A stretch of 34,955 nt of DNA from Rhizobium sp. Root1334 (lineage in GTDB: Bacteria; Pseudomonadota; Alphaproteobacteria; Rhizobiales; Rhizobiaceae): assembly GCF_001426665.1 (NCBI RefSeq), contig NZ_LMEY01000029.1, positions 1 to 34,955 of the forward strand. The letters run 5' to 3'. Under the pieces are notes generated by a model. That model did no database searches, was not told the DNA's origin, and saw only the letters and a list, made by a program, of their open reading frames with translations. Within the stretch, counting starts at the first letter, position 1. Every line of letters starts with the position of its first letter. The translations under genes were made by a program, and so were the position numbers. Positions 17,585-25,674 of the stretch are shown here, in pieces.

Positions 17585-18802
17585 ATGGAAACCATCCTGC
17601 AGTATCAGCCAATCGTCAAACAAACGGCCGGTCGCCTCCGCAGCGATTTCGAAGCCATCGAAACTGCCCGGGCACTGGCCGCCGATTTCGCCACCCGAGC
17701 CGCCGATCGCGATGCCAACCGCACCCTGCCCTACGACGAACTCGAGGCGATCGCCGAGTCCGGGCTTCTAGCGATTACCGTTCCCGCCGAATATGGCGGG
17801 CTGGATGTGTCCAATGCGGTGCTGGCGGAAGTGACTGCCATCCTGTCCGAAGCGGATGCATCGATCGGCCAAATTCCGCAAAACCATTTCTACATTCTGG
17901 AAGCCTTGCGGGTGGACGGCAGCGAGGAACAGAAGCGCTACTTCTTCGGCCGTGCGCTGGCGGGCGACCGTTTCGGCAACGCACTTTCCGAACGCGGCAC
18001 CAAGACGGTGGCCGATTACAATACCCGCATCACGCCGGAGGGACCGGGCTACCGCGTCAACGGTGAAAAATTCTATTCGACCGGCGTCCTTTTCGCCGAC
18101 TGGATCACCGTGTTCGCACTCGATCCCGAGGATCGGCTAACCATGTCCTTCGTCGCCAAGGGCACCGAGGGTATCGAGATCATCGACGATTGGGATGGCT
18201 TTGGCCAGCGCACCACCGGCAGCGGCACCACCGTCTTCAAGAATGTCTATGTCAATGCCGATGTCATTGTCTTCCATCACAAAGGCTTTGAGCGGCCGAC
18301 CACCATCGGTTCGGTCGGCCAGATCATCCATGCCGGTGTCGATCTCGGTATCGCGCGTGCCGCCTTTGCGGAGACGCTGGATTTCGTCCGCACGCAGAGC
18401 CGTCCGTGGAAAGATTCCGGCGTCGAGCGCGCCACAGACGATCCGCTGACCATCGCCAAGATCGGCGAGATCGCAATCAAGATCGAGGCCGCTACAGGGC
18501 TGATCGAGCGGGCTGGCCGCAAGGTCGATGTCGCCCAAATGGACGCGACCGAAGCCAATGTCATCGACGCTACACTCTCGGTCGCCGCGGCAAAAGTCCT
18601 GACGACCGAAGTCGCGCTCTCAGCGTCCACGACGCTGTTCGAACTCGCAGGAACATCGGCCACCCGCATCGGCCTCAATCTCGACCGCCACTGGCGCAAT
18701 GCCCGCACGCACACCCTGCACGACCCGGTGCGCTGGAAGGCCCATGTCGTGGGCAATTATCACTTGAACGGCGTCGTACCACCGAAGAACGGGGCGTTGT
18801 GA
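17585..18802 (+). CDS. SfnB-family flavin-dependent sulfur-acquisition monooxygenase
   Basis: A 405-residue protein with the acyl-CoA dehydrogenase fold but the hallmarks of the DszC/SfnB group: EYGGLDVSNAVLAEV, SIGQIPQNHFYILEAL, NGEKFYSTGVLFADWITVFA, and the C-terminal RHWRNARTHTLHDPVRWKAH (His376, His379). In DszC the equivalent His/Arg region contacts substrate and the dehydrogenase catalytic Glu is missing. Members are FMNH2/O2-dependent monooxygenases acting on organosulfur compounds (SfnB is linked to dimethyl sulfone/sulfonate use). ATG 17585 was preferred because GGAG at 17575-17578 lies 6 nt upstream; ATG 17573 is possible. No flavin reductase is in the window, so reduced flavin must come from elsewhere. 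Confidence 0.85.
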   Translation: METILQYQPIVKQTAGRLRSDFEAIETARALAADFATRAADRDANRTLPYDELEAIAESGLLAITVPAEYGGLDVSNAVLAEVTAILSEADASIGQIPQNHFYILEALRVDGSEEQKRYFFGRALAGDRFGNALSERGTKTVADYNTRITPEGPGYRVNGEKFYSTGVLFADWITVFALDPEDRLTMSFVAKGTEGIEIIDDWDGFGQRTTGSGTTVFKNVYVNADVIVFHHKGFERPTTIGSVGQIIHAGVDLGIARAAFAETLDFVRTQSRPWKDSGVERATDDPLTIAKIGEIAIKIEAATGLIERAGRKVDVAQMDATEANVIDATLSVAAAKVLTTEVALSASTTLFELAGTSATRIGLNLDRHWRNARTHTLHDPVRWKAHVVGNYHLNGVVPPKNGAL

Positions 18803-18901
18803 GACAGACAATTGCGGCGGTGAAATTCTGCGGCCGCAAACGGCTAGGAGACCCGAAAGCGATAGACTGATGAGGACCGCCCCTCACTCCCTGTCATGCT
18901 C

Positions 18902-18923
18902 TCCTCAGGTTTCAACTTGAGGA
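18902..18923. repeat. Short intergenic palindrome (TCCTCA/TGAGGA)
   Basis: TCCTCA (18902-18907), 10 nt, TGAGGA (18918-18923), preceded by CTGTCATG. It resembles, in diverged form, the TGTCATCCTCGGG-type intergenic repeat common in Rhizobiales. It lies downstream of the SfnB-type gene and could help end transcription. Confidence 0.35.
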
Positions 18924-18994
18924 CCTGTGGCGGGCATCCAACGATCCAACGTCCGCCCGGTTAAAGACTCTTCCACTCGAAGACCTAAACGGCA

Positions 18995-19234
18995 CCCCGA
19001 ATCGGCAGGGCTATCGCATATGGAAGGAGGCAGTCTGGGAACGATCCTATCTTCTCCCCAGCGGGCAGAAGTGCCGAGCGGATGCGAGGCGATGAGGGGG
19101 CTTCGGCGAAGCCGGAGCCGGACAAAGGTGGCCTTCGGCCCCTCATCCGGCGCTTCGCACCACCTTCTCCCCGCTGGGGAGAAGAGGGAGGGCGCCGCCA
19201 ATGGCACATGCGACGGCCCTGCCCACATTCGGGG
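18995..19234. repeat. Rhizobial intergenic mosaic palindrome (RIME-like)
   Basis: A nested palindrome of about 240 bp between two convergent genes. Outer arms: CCCCGAAT and GGCAGGGC (18995-19011) against GCCCTGCC and ATTCGGGG (19216-19234). Middle arms: CTTCTCCCCAGCGGG (19051-19065) against CCCGCTGGGGAGAAG (19170-19184). Inner arms: GATGAGGGG (19091-19099) against CCCCTCATC (19139-19147), with small hairpins at 19099-19113 and 19130-19140. The CCCCTCATCCG...CTTCTCCCCGCTGGGGAGAAG wording is typical of RIME-type repeats of Rhizobiaceae. Frames crossing it are not genes. With flanking DNA it fills the 489-bp gap at 18803-19291. Confidence 0.75.
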
Positions 19235-19291
19235 ATACCGCATCGCTCACGCCGCATCCCAGCTGAAAATTGCGATTTCCCTTCACGCTGC

Positions 19292-20503
19292 TCAGCTGTG
19301 CAAACTCACCACCGGGATTTTATCGTTCAGCACGAACTCGCCGACCTCCTTCGCCTTGTAGAACACCGGATCGTGCAGCGTGTGGGTGCGCACATTGCGC
19401 CAGAAGCGGTCGAACCGGTATTTTTCCGCCGTCGACCGAGCTCCGGTCACCTCAAAAACGCGCGCGGTGATATCGAGGGCGACATGGGTGGTGTGAACCT
19501 TGGCAGCGTAGGCCTCGGCCGCCGCCTCGCCGCGTTCGCGCGCGGTCACATCCCGTCCCTTCGAAAGGGCGGTTTGCACCGCCAGCGCTGCACCGTCCGC
19601 AAGAGCCACGGATGCCTTCAGCGCGGCCGTGAACTCACCCACGCGCTCGAGAATATACGGATCGTCCGAGGCGCGTTCGACACCCGACGTCACCCAGGGA
19701 CGGGTCGTGGTGCGGACATAATCGACGGCGGCGGCCAGCGCGCCTTCAGCGGCGCCCAGATAAAAATTGACGAAGACCAGCTGAATCAGCGGCGTATTGA
19801 ACGTTGCCAGAGCCGGTGGCGGCGCATTTTCATCGGCAGGTGCTGCGACGAAATCTTCGTCGTAGACCGGAAAGTCGTGGAACTCGACGCTTCCGGAGTC
19901 GGAGAGCCGCTGGCCGATATTCTCCCAGTCGTCATTCGCGACATAGCCAGGCCGATCGGTTGGCACGGCGAAGTTGGCGATCTTGCCATCCAGCGTCGCG
20001 CTGGCATTGATATAGTCGGAAACCCGGGCGGCGGTGGAGAAGGATTTACGGCCGTTCAGCACGTAACCGGTGCCACGGCGCGTCAATGTCAGGCCGGCGT
20101 CGCGGGGGTTGACCGCCGCACCCCAGTAAAGGTTCTGTGCCACGGTCTCAGCGCCCAGCACCTGCGCGCGCGCCTGATCCGCAAAAGACCAGTAGATCGA
20201 CTGGCTGTTGACATAGTGGTAGCCGAGCAACTGGCCGACAGAGCTTTCGCCGCGTGCCAGGATGCGAACGAGCTTCAGCCCATCGACCCAATTCAGCCCA
20301 CCGCCACCAACCTCACGCGCATGCAGGGCATTGAGCAGGCCCGATTTCTTCAGTTTGACGATCTCGCCGATCGGCGGGCGCCCTTCCCTGTCGAGGTCTG
20401 CCGCGCGCAGCGACAGGTCGTGGGAGATTTCGGCGGCACTGGCAAACAGGCTATCGCGGGTGACGCCGAGACCGGCGGCATAGACGACATTGGATTGGCT
20501 CAT
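19292..20503 (-). CDS. DszC-like flavin-dependent monooxygenase (acyl-CoA dehydrogenase fold)
   Basis: A 403-residue relative of DszC (dibenzothiophene monooxygenase) and SfnB. Matching segments: REVGGGGLNWVDGLKLV, SSVGQLLGYHYVNS, YWGAAVNPRDAGLTLTRRGTGYVLNGRKSFSTAARVSDYINA, WENIGQRLSDSGSVEFHDFPV, and the C-terminal RFWRNVRTHTLHDPVFYK (His374, His377). It probably uses FMNH2 and O2 to oxidise a sulfur centre in the cytosol. ATG 20503 has GGAG 8 nt upstream. It is the second gene after a solute-binding protein (73-bp gap containing a hairpin), so the importer and the oxygenase are co-transcribed. It is clearly diverged from the SfnB-type protein at 17585, so the pair is not a recent duplication. 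Confidence 0.83.
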   Translation of the reverse strand: MSQSNVVYAAGLGVTRDSLFASAAEISHDLSLRAADLDREGRPPIGEIVKLKKSGLLNALHAREVGGGGLNWVDGLKLVRILARGESSVGQLLGYHYVNSQSIYWSFADQARAQVLGAETVAQNLYWGAAVNPRDAGLTLTRRGTGYVLNGRKSFSTAARVSDYINASATLDGKIANFAVPTDRPGYVANDDWENIGQRLSDSGSVEFHDFPVYDEDFVAAPADENAPPPALATFNTPLIQLVFVNFYLGAAEGALAAAVDYVRTTTRPWVTSGVERASDDPYILERVGEFTAALKASVALADGAALAVQTALSKGRDVTARERGEAAAEAYAAKVHTTHVALDITARVFEVTGARSTAEKYRFDRFWRNVRTHTLHDPVFYKAKEVGEFVLNDKIPVVSLHS

Positions 20504-20536
20504 GGGAAAAGCTCCAGTTCTTTAACGAGGAAGAAC

Positions 20537-20560
20537 GGCGGAACCGTCGGCGGCTCCGCC
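20537..20560 (-). promoter_or_regulatory. Intra-operonic hairpin after the binding-protein gene
   Basis: On the minus strand GGCGGAGCC, a 6-nt loop, GGTTCCGCC (9 bp, one G-U). It sits between the solute-binding-protein stop and the DszC-like start. Such hairpins commonly stabilise upstream binding-protein mRNA or attenuate downstream genes. Confidence 0.45.
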
Positions 20561-20576
20561 ATCGCGATGCAAAAGC

Positions 20577-21623
20577 TCAGAACAGCTTGGCCGGAATCCA
20601 GTTTGCCGTAACCGCATCGCTGGCGCTGAAAGCCGGGATCTTGGCGGCGAGTTCCTCGATGGTTTTGACGCCGGCGTCTCTCAGGCTTTTCTGGGTCAGC
20701 AGCGTCGGCTCGACGGTGATCTGGCGAGGAACGTCCTGTCCGGCAATTTCAAGCGCAGCCGCGCGGATCGAAACGGCGCCAACCACGGCCGGATTGGTTG
20801 CGACCGTTGCGACCCAGGGACTGCCTTCCTCGACAATCTCCTGGATATCGGCAGTGGAAACATCCGCCGAATAAATCTTCAGCTTGTCGGCGATGCCGAG
20901 ATCGGCCGCCGCCAGCTTCACCCCACGGGCAAATTCGTCATAGGGCGCGAAAACCACGGTAATATCCGGATTGGCCCGCAGTGCCGCTTTCGCCTGATCG
21001 GCCGTGGTTGTCGCTGTCGTGTCGCTGACATTGCCGAAACGCGCCTTCTCGACGACCCCCTTATTCTCCGCCTTGAACGCATCCCAGACCTCGTTTCGGC
21101 GATCGAGCGGCGCAAAGCCGGCGACATAGACGTAACCGGCATTGAAGCTGGTGCCGTTATCCTTGACCGCCTGTTCGAGAGCCTGTTTTGCCAACGCGTG
21201 ATCGCTTTGCTCGACTTGAGGCACTTTCGGATTGTTGAGATTGACATCAAAGGCGACGACCTTGATGCCCTTGTCCAGCGCCTGCTGCACGACATCGGCG
21301 AGCGATTCGGGAACACCGTGATCGATAACGATGCCTTCGACGCCGAGATTGATCGCCTGCAGAATCTGCTCGCGCTGTTCCGCCGCGTTCTGGCGTCCAG
21401 GGAACACCCGCAGATCGACGCCGAGCGCCTTCGCCTGTGCCTCAGCACCGGCCTGATAGGCCTGGAAAAAATCACCGGTGGAAATGTAGCTGATCAATGC
21501 CAGCTTGACGCCGCCCTTGTCGAACGGCGCCGGTGCGCCTGCAACACCATCGGCCTTGGCAGCAGAGACGAACAGGAAGGGAATGAAGGCGGCGGTTGCC
21601 GCCAGACGGAGAATGGTTTTCAT
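20577..21623 (-). CDS. CUT2-type ABC importer, periplasmic solute-binding protein
   Basis: A 348-residue Peripla_BP_4-type binding protein with a Sec signal peptide (KTILRLAATAAFIPFLFVSAAKA, cleavage near residue 24). Typical RbsB/XylF-like elements follow: FFQAYQAGAEAQAKALG, GRQNAAEQREQILQAINLGVEGIVIDHG, and KVVAFDVNLNNP. The hinge and C-lobe carry TTTADQAKAALRANPDITVVFAPYDEFARG. ATG 21623 was chosen over an upstream in-frame start because the signal peptide begins there and AAGGA lies about 10 nt before it. It is divergent from the ATPase/permease pair at 21978-24502, which lacks its own binding protein, so the three probably form one importer. It is co-transcribed with the DszC-like monooxygenase. 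The ligand is not deducible. Confidence 0.85.
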   Translation of the reverse strand: MKTILRLAATAAFIPFLFVSAAKADGVAGAPAPFDKGGVKLALISYISTGDFFQAYQAGAEAQAKALGVDLRVFPGRQNAAEQREQILQAINLGVEGIVIDHGVPESLADVVQQALDKGIKVVAFDVNLNNPKVPQVEQSDHALAKQALEQAVKDNGTSFNAGYVYVAGFAPLDRRNEVWDAFKAENKGVVEKARFGNVSDTTATTTADQAKAALRANPDITVVFAPYDEFARGVKLAAADLGIADKLKIYSADVSTADIQEIVEEGSPWVATVATNPAVVGAVSIRAAALEIAGQDVPRQITVEPTLLTQKSLRDAGVKTIEELAAKIPAFSASDAVTANWIPAKLF

Positions 21624-21688
21624 AAAAAGCGTTCCTTCTGAAGACAATCGGAGACGTCACCGGCAGCAGCCTTCTCGGGACGCAACAT

Positions 21689-21719
21689 CTATTAAATATT
21701 CAATCAATAAATTTAATAG
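21689..21719. promoter_or_regulatory. 9-bp inverted repeat in the divergent promoter region
   Basis: CTATTAAAT (21689-21697), 13 nt, ATTTAATAG (21711-21719): perfect AT-rich arms in the 354-bp region between divergent operons. It is centred about 80 bp from the binding-protein start at 21623. The spacing suits a dimeric LysR- or GntR-type regulator. A second AT-rich patch (ATATAGATA, 21945-21953) lies close to the ATPase start. No supported gene lies between them. Confidence 0.5.
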
Positions 21720-21977
21720 ACTAATTAGTGCCAATTTTCTGGATTGATAGAGAAACGTGTTTCACGGAAACCGAGCTCACCGGCAAAGTCCTACCGGCAT
21801 CGCGCCGCTCGACAGCCGCTGCCCGCGCGGCGCGAACTTTCTGCCGCACTCCGTCCCTCAGCAAAGAAATTACCGGCTCAGACGGTACTTCGCAAAGCTG
21901 TTCCGCCAGCCCGGCTGTCACCAGCAGGAAATATATGACAAATTATATAGATAATAAAGATATCAGGATTCCCATTC

Positions 21978-23459
21978 ATGCCATTGCTTCACATCGATGC
22001 GCTCAACCGCAGCTTTCAGTCCACGCGCGCCCTCGTAAACGCAATGCTGAAGATCGATGCCGGAGAGATCGTGGCATTGATGGGGGCAAACGGTGCCGGA
22101 AAATCGACACTGGTGAAGATCCTCTCCGGAGTGTTGCCCGCCGATAGCGGCGTAATCACGCTGAACGGCCGGCCCTATGTCCCGCGCACGCCCGCACAGG
22201 CCGCCGCTGCAGGCATCGTCACCGTCCATCAATCAACTGATCTGGTGGGCGCGGCAGGCCTCACCGTTGCAGATACGCTGCTGCTGACGCAGTTCAGCCA
22301 GCGCGGCCAACCTTTCTTCATCTCCCGCGCCAGCGTCAGACGGCAAGCACAGGCAATTCTCGACGCCGCCGGGTTCGATCTGCCGCTGGACCGCGACTTC
22401 GCCGATCTCACGGCAGCCGACCGGCAACTGGTGGCCATTGCCCGCGCACTGGCCAACCGGGCGGACCTCTTGATCCTCGACGAGCCGACAGCCAGTCTTT
22501 CCCTTGCCGAAAGCCAGCGCCTGTTTAACATTCTCAAGCGCTTGCGCGATGGCGGCCTTGCCATTCTCTACATTTCGCATCGGACCGCCGATCTCCAGGC
22601 AATTGCCGACAGGGTGCTCGTCATGTGCGGCGGGGCGATCGCTGGCGTCTTCGAACGTCCGATCGATTTTGCCGCAGCGATCGAGGCAATGATCGGCCGC
22701 AAGCTGCAATCGGCGCGGCCCGGCATTCGCCCGCCTGAAGGGCAGCCGGTCTTTGAGATGCGCGACGCGCGGCTGTTGCCCGGCTCCCTTCCTTTCGATC
22801 TCGCCGTCCACACCGACGAGGTGGTGGCGATCACCGGTGTGCTGGGGGCCGGCAAGAGCCGCCTGCTCTCCGCGATCTTCGGCAACGGCCGCCTTGCTGC
22901 CGGAGAGATGTATCTGGACAGCCGCCGGCACCGGCCGAAAACACCGGCAGAGGCGATTGCCGCCGGTGTCGCCATGGCCGCAGAAGACCGGCACCGCTCT
23001 TCCTTGATGCCAGCCGATTGGCCAGGAAGTTCACTGGCAGCCACCATCAGCCTGCCGCATCTTTCCAAATGGTATCCGCACGGCCTGCTGTTTGGCGGCC
23101 GTGAACGGCGCGAGGCGGAACAGGCAATCGACCGCCTGCGCATCAAGGCATCCGGACCACTGGCCCCGATAACCTCGCTTTCCGGCGGCAACCAGCAAAA
23201 GGTGGTTCTGGCCCGCTGGGAAGCCGAACCGAGCCGGCTTCTGCTGCTCGACGAACCCTTTCAAGGCGTCGATGTCGGCGCCCGTCACGATATCATCCAG
23301 GCGATCCGCAGCCGCAGCGACCGTGCCACCCTGATCGCCACCTCCGACCCGGAAGAAGCCTACGAGGTTGCCGACCGCATTCTGATCATCGACCACCACA
23401 GCCTTGCCGCAGCGCCCGGCGGCGCGCGCGGCGGTCTTTCCGAGGAAATCCACGCATGA
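21978..23459 (+). CDS. CUT2-type ABC importer ATPase (two nucleotide-binding domains)
   Basis: A 493-residue fused dimeric ATPase of the RbsA/XylG/MglA type. NBD1: Walker A GANGAGKST (about 37-45), a diverged signature LTAADRQLVAIARAL, Walker B LLILDEPTAS, and the switch His in ISHR. NBD2: Walker A GVLGAGKSR, LSGGNQQKVVLARW, Walker B LLLLDEPFQGVD. In most CUT2 ATPases the second Walker A has lost its lysine (GxMGAGRTE-like), whereas here GAGKS is complete. ATG 21978 has only a weak Shine-Dalgarno (AGGA at about 10 nt). Its stop overlaps the permease start by 4 nt (ATGA), implying translational coupling. Membrane-peripheral energiser of the importer whose binding protein is divergent. Confidence 0.88.
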   Translation: MPLLHIDALNRSFQSTRALVNAMLKIDAGEIVALMGANGAGKSTLVKILSGVLPADSGVITLNGRPYVPRTPAQAAAAGIVTVHQSTDLVGAAGLTVADTLLLTQFSQRGQPFFISRASVRRQAQAILDAAGFDLPLDRDFADLTAADRQLVAIARALANRADLLILDEPTASLSLAESQRLFNILKRLRDGGLAILYISHRTADLQAIADRVLVMCGGAIAGVFERPIDFAAAIEAMIGRKLQSARPGIRPPEGQPVFEMRDARLLPGSLPFDLAVHTDEVVAITGVLGAGKSRLLSAIFGNGRLAAGEMYLDSRRHRPKTPAEAIAAGVAMAAEDRHRSSLMPADWPGSSLAATISLPHLSKWYPHGLLFGGRERREAEQAIDRLRIKASGPLAPITSLSGGNQQKVVLARWEAEPSRLLLLDEPFQGVDVGARHDIIQAIRSRSDRATLIATSDPEEAYEVADRILIIDHHSLAAAPGGARGGLSEEIHA

Positions 23460-24502
23460 CATCGACCATTGACGAAGCCGCTCCGGTACAACGCAACGCA
23501 AACCGGGTTGGCTGGCTTGCAGACCTCGGTACGGCCTTGCGATCGAGCGCCGTCTTCATTCTTCTGGCAGCGCTGCTTTTAGGCTTCTCTGCCGCCGAGC
23601 CCGCCTTCGCCAATCTCGGCAACCTGATGAGCATCCTGCAGGCCGTGGCCGTCGTCGCCATTCTCGGTGCGGGCGTCACAGTGACGCTCGCCGTTGGCGG
23701 CTTCGATCTGTCGATCGGCGCGATAGCCGCCTCCAGCGTCATGGCCGCCAGCTATGCGATGATCGTCTGGGGGCTCGGTGCCATTGCCACCGTGCTGCTG
23801 GTGCTTGCCTTCGGTGCGCTGATCGGCCTTGTCAACGCCTTCCTCATCGTCCGGCTGAAGGTTCCCGATCTCTTGGCCACGCTGTCGATGATGTTTCTGC
23901 TCTCCGGCCTGCAGCTGATCCCGACCGCCGGCCGCTCGATCTCCGCCGGACTGATCCTGCCGAACGGCACAACCGCCACCGGCGTCTACGATCCCGCCTT
24001 TCTCCTGATCGGCCGCGCCAACCTGGCCGGCATCGTCCCGGTTTCCGTCGTGCTGATGGCCCTCGTCGCCATCGCCCTGTTCGTGCTGACGGAGCGGACC
24101 CGCATCGGCCGCCTGCTGTTTGCCACCGGCGGCAACGCGGTAGCGACGCGGCTGGCGGGTGCATCAACGGCGCGGCTGAAGATGCTTGCCTATGTGATCT
24201 CCGGCACGCTTGCCTCGCTCGGCGGTATCGTCATTGCTGCCCGCGTCGGGCGCGGCGACGTCTCCTCCGGCGGCTCATTGCTGATGGATGCTGTCGCTGC
24301 CGCCCTGATCGGCTTCGCAGTGCTGGGCAAGCGGCGGCCGAATGTTCTCGGCACCATTGTCGGTGCCGTCTTCGTCGGCGTTCTGCTCAACGGCCTGACC
24401 ATGCTCAACGCGCCCTATTACACGCAGGATTTCGTCAAGGGCGCCGTCCTCGTCGGCGCCTTGGCGCTGACCTACGGAACTGTTCGCAGTCCCTCCCCCT
24501 GA
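23456..24502 (+). CDS. CUT2-type ABC importer permease
   Basis: A 348-residue inner-membrane permease of the RbsC/BPD_transp_2 family with about 10 TM helices. It shows the family motif GGFDLSIGAIAASSVMAAS near residues 82-100. Other family segments are VNAFLIVRLKVPDLLATLSMMFLLSG and TRIGRLLFATGGNAVATRLAGASTARLKMLAYVISGTLASLGGI, the ATPase-coupling loop. It starts inside the ATPase stop codon (ATGA). Only one permease gene is present in this operon, so it probably works as a homodimer. A G+C-rich hairpin (GCCGGG 24516-24521 with CCCGGC 24528-24533) just downstream may end the transcript. Confidence 0.88.
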   Translation: MTSTIDEAAPVQRNANRVGWLADLGTALRSSAVFILLAALLLGFSAAEPAFANLGNLMSILQAVAVVAILGAGVTVTLAVGGFDLSIGAIAASSVMAASYAMIVWGLGAIATVLLVLAFGALIGLVNAFLIVRLKVPDLLATLSMMFLLSGLQLIPTAGRSISAGLILPNGTTATGVYDPAFLLIGRANLAGIVPVSVVLMALVAIALFVLTERTRIGRLLFATGGNAVATRLAGASTARLKMLAYVISGTLASLGGIVIAARVGRGDVSSGGSLLMDAVAAALIGFAVLGKRRPNVLGTIVGAVFVGVLLNGLTMLNAPYYTQDFVKGAVLVGALALTYGTVRSPSP

Positions 24503-24616
24503 CATGACCCCGCCGGCCGGGATTTCGCCCGGCTGCGTAACTTCCCAGCCCAAGTTTTCCGGCCGCTGTTCCATCTTTGGAAATTTCTTCCTCGGCAAGC
24601 CGCATAATACACTTAT

Positions 24617-24624
24617 TCTATAGA
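24617..24624 (+). promoter_or_regulatory. TCTATAGA box upstream of the second importer operon
   Basis: Self-complementary TCTATAGA inside an AT-rich run (24605-24634), 24-31 bp before ATG 24648. The same octamer lies before the SfnB-type gene at 17511-17518. It may be an operator core or a -10-like element. Confidence 0.35.
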
Positions 24625-24647
24625 TATTATTTAAACGGGGATTGACC

Positions 24648-25658
24648 ATGACACAGGATAAAGCGGTACAGGGCGTCGGCCGGCGTGACCTTTTGAAACT
24701 CTCGGCAGTCGCCGGTGCGGCCATTGCCGGAGCCAGCCTTATCGGCAGCCGGACAGCGGCGGCGGAAGGTGAACTCTCACTGAAAGGCAAGCGCATCGCC
24801 ATCAGCGCCACCGGCACTGATCACTTCTTCGACCTTCAGGCCTACAATGCCCAGATCGAGGAAGTGAAGCGCCTCGGTGGTGAGCCGATTGCTGTGGATG
24901 CAGGGCGGAACGACGGCAAGCTCGTATCGCAACTGCAGACGCTGATTGCCCAGAAGCCGGACGCCATCGTCCAGATTCTTGGAACGCTCAGCGTCATTGA
25001 TCCCTGGCTGAAAAAGGCGCGCGACGCGGGCATTCCGGTCCTGACCGTCGATGTCGGTTCGACCAATTCGATCAACAACACCACTTCCGACAATTGGGGC
25101 ATCGGCAAGGACCTGGCGCTGCAGCTGGTTTCCGATATCGGCGGTGAAGGCAATATCGTCGTCTTCAACGGCTTTTACGGCGTCACGCCCTGCGCCATCC
25201 GCTACGACCAGCTGGTCAATGTCGTCAAATATTTCCCCAAGGTCAAAATCCTTGAGCCGGAATTGCGCGACGTCATCCCGAACACGGTTCAGGACGCCTT
25301 CACGCAGATCACCGCGCTTCTCAACAAATACCCGGAGAAAGGCTCGATCAAGGCGATCTGGTCGGCCTGGGATATCCCGCAGCTCGGTGCCACCCAGGCG
25401 GTGGCCGCCGCCGGCCGTACCGAGATTCTGACCTACGGCGTCGATGGCAGCCCTGAAGTGCTGCAGCTCGTTGCCGATCCGAATTCGCCAGCCGGTGCCG
25501 ATGTCGCCCAGCAGCCGGCCGAAATCGGCCGCACGGCAATCCAGAATGTCGCTAGGCTGCTCGCCGGCCAGACACTGCCGCGTGAAACCTACGTGCCAGC
25601 GCTGATCGCCAACAAGGCAAACGTCAACGAAGTCAGCAAAAAGCTCGGTATCGGCTGA
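24648..25658 (+). CDS. CUT2-type ABC importer solute-binding protein with Tat-like signal
   Basis: A 336-residue Peripla_BP_4-type protein. Its N terminus carries a twin-arginine signal (GVGRRDLLKLSAVAGAAIAGASLIG, cleavage near AAA-EGEL), so it is probably exported folded via Tat. The mature part has ISATGTDHFFDLQAYNAQIEEVKRLGGEPIAVDAGRNDGKLVSQLQTLIAQKPDAIV and a ligand-binding segment DVGSTNSINNTTSDNWGIGK. ATG 24648 has ACGGGG 7 nt upstream; TTG 24642 is less likely. It is the first gene of a binding protein-ATPase-permease-permease operon. A perfect 11-bp hairpin follows the gene. Ligand unknown. Tat export is unusual but not unknown for sugar-type binding proteins. Confidence 0.85.
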   Translation: MTQDKAVQGVGRRDLLKLSAVAGAAIAGASLIGSRTAAAEGELSLKGKRIAISATGTDHFFDLQAYNAQIEEVKRLGGEPIAVDAGRNDGKLVSQLQTLIAQKPDAIVQILGTLSVIDPWLKKARDAGIPVLTVDVGSTNSINNTTSDNWGIGKDLALQLVSDIGGEGNIVVFNGFYGVTPCAIRYDQLVNVVKYFPKVKILEPELRDVIPNTVQDAFTQITALLNKYPEKGSIKAIWSAWDIPQLGATQAVAAAGRTEILTYGVDGSPEVLQLVADPNSPAGADVAQQPAEIGRTAIQNVARLLAGQTLPRETYVPALIANKANVNEVSKKLGIG

Positions 25659-25674
25659 CATCAGCATGTCTTCG

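Noticed and set aside
18995..19234. CRISPR array
   Set aside because: The repeats are nested inverted arms, not regularly spaced direct repeats, and no cas gene is present.
17585..20503. Annotating the two monooxygenases as acyl-CoA dehydrogenases
   Set aside because: Both have the DszC/SfnB C-terminal motif (RTHTLHDP) and no recognisable catalytic Glu of true acyl-CoA dehydrogenases; no beta-oxidation partners are nearby.
19082..20611. Long plus-strand frame of 509 codons
   Set aside because: It runs through the RIME-like palindrome and antisense to the DszC-like gene; high G+C third positions make such antisense frames common.
21721..21921. Possible 66-codon gene on the minus strand in the divergent promoter region
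   Set aside because: GTG start with no ribosome-binding site, no recognisable family, and it overlaps the region expected to hold both promoters.
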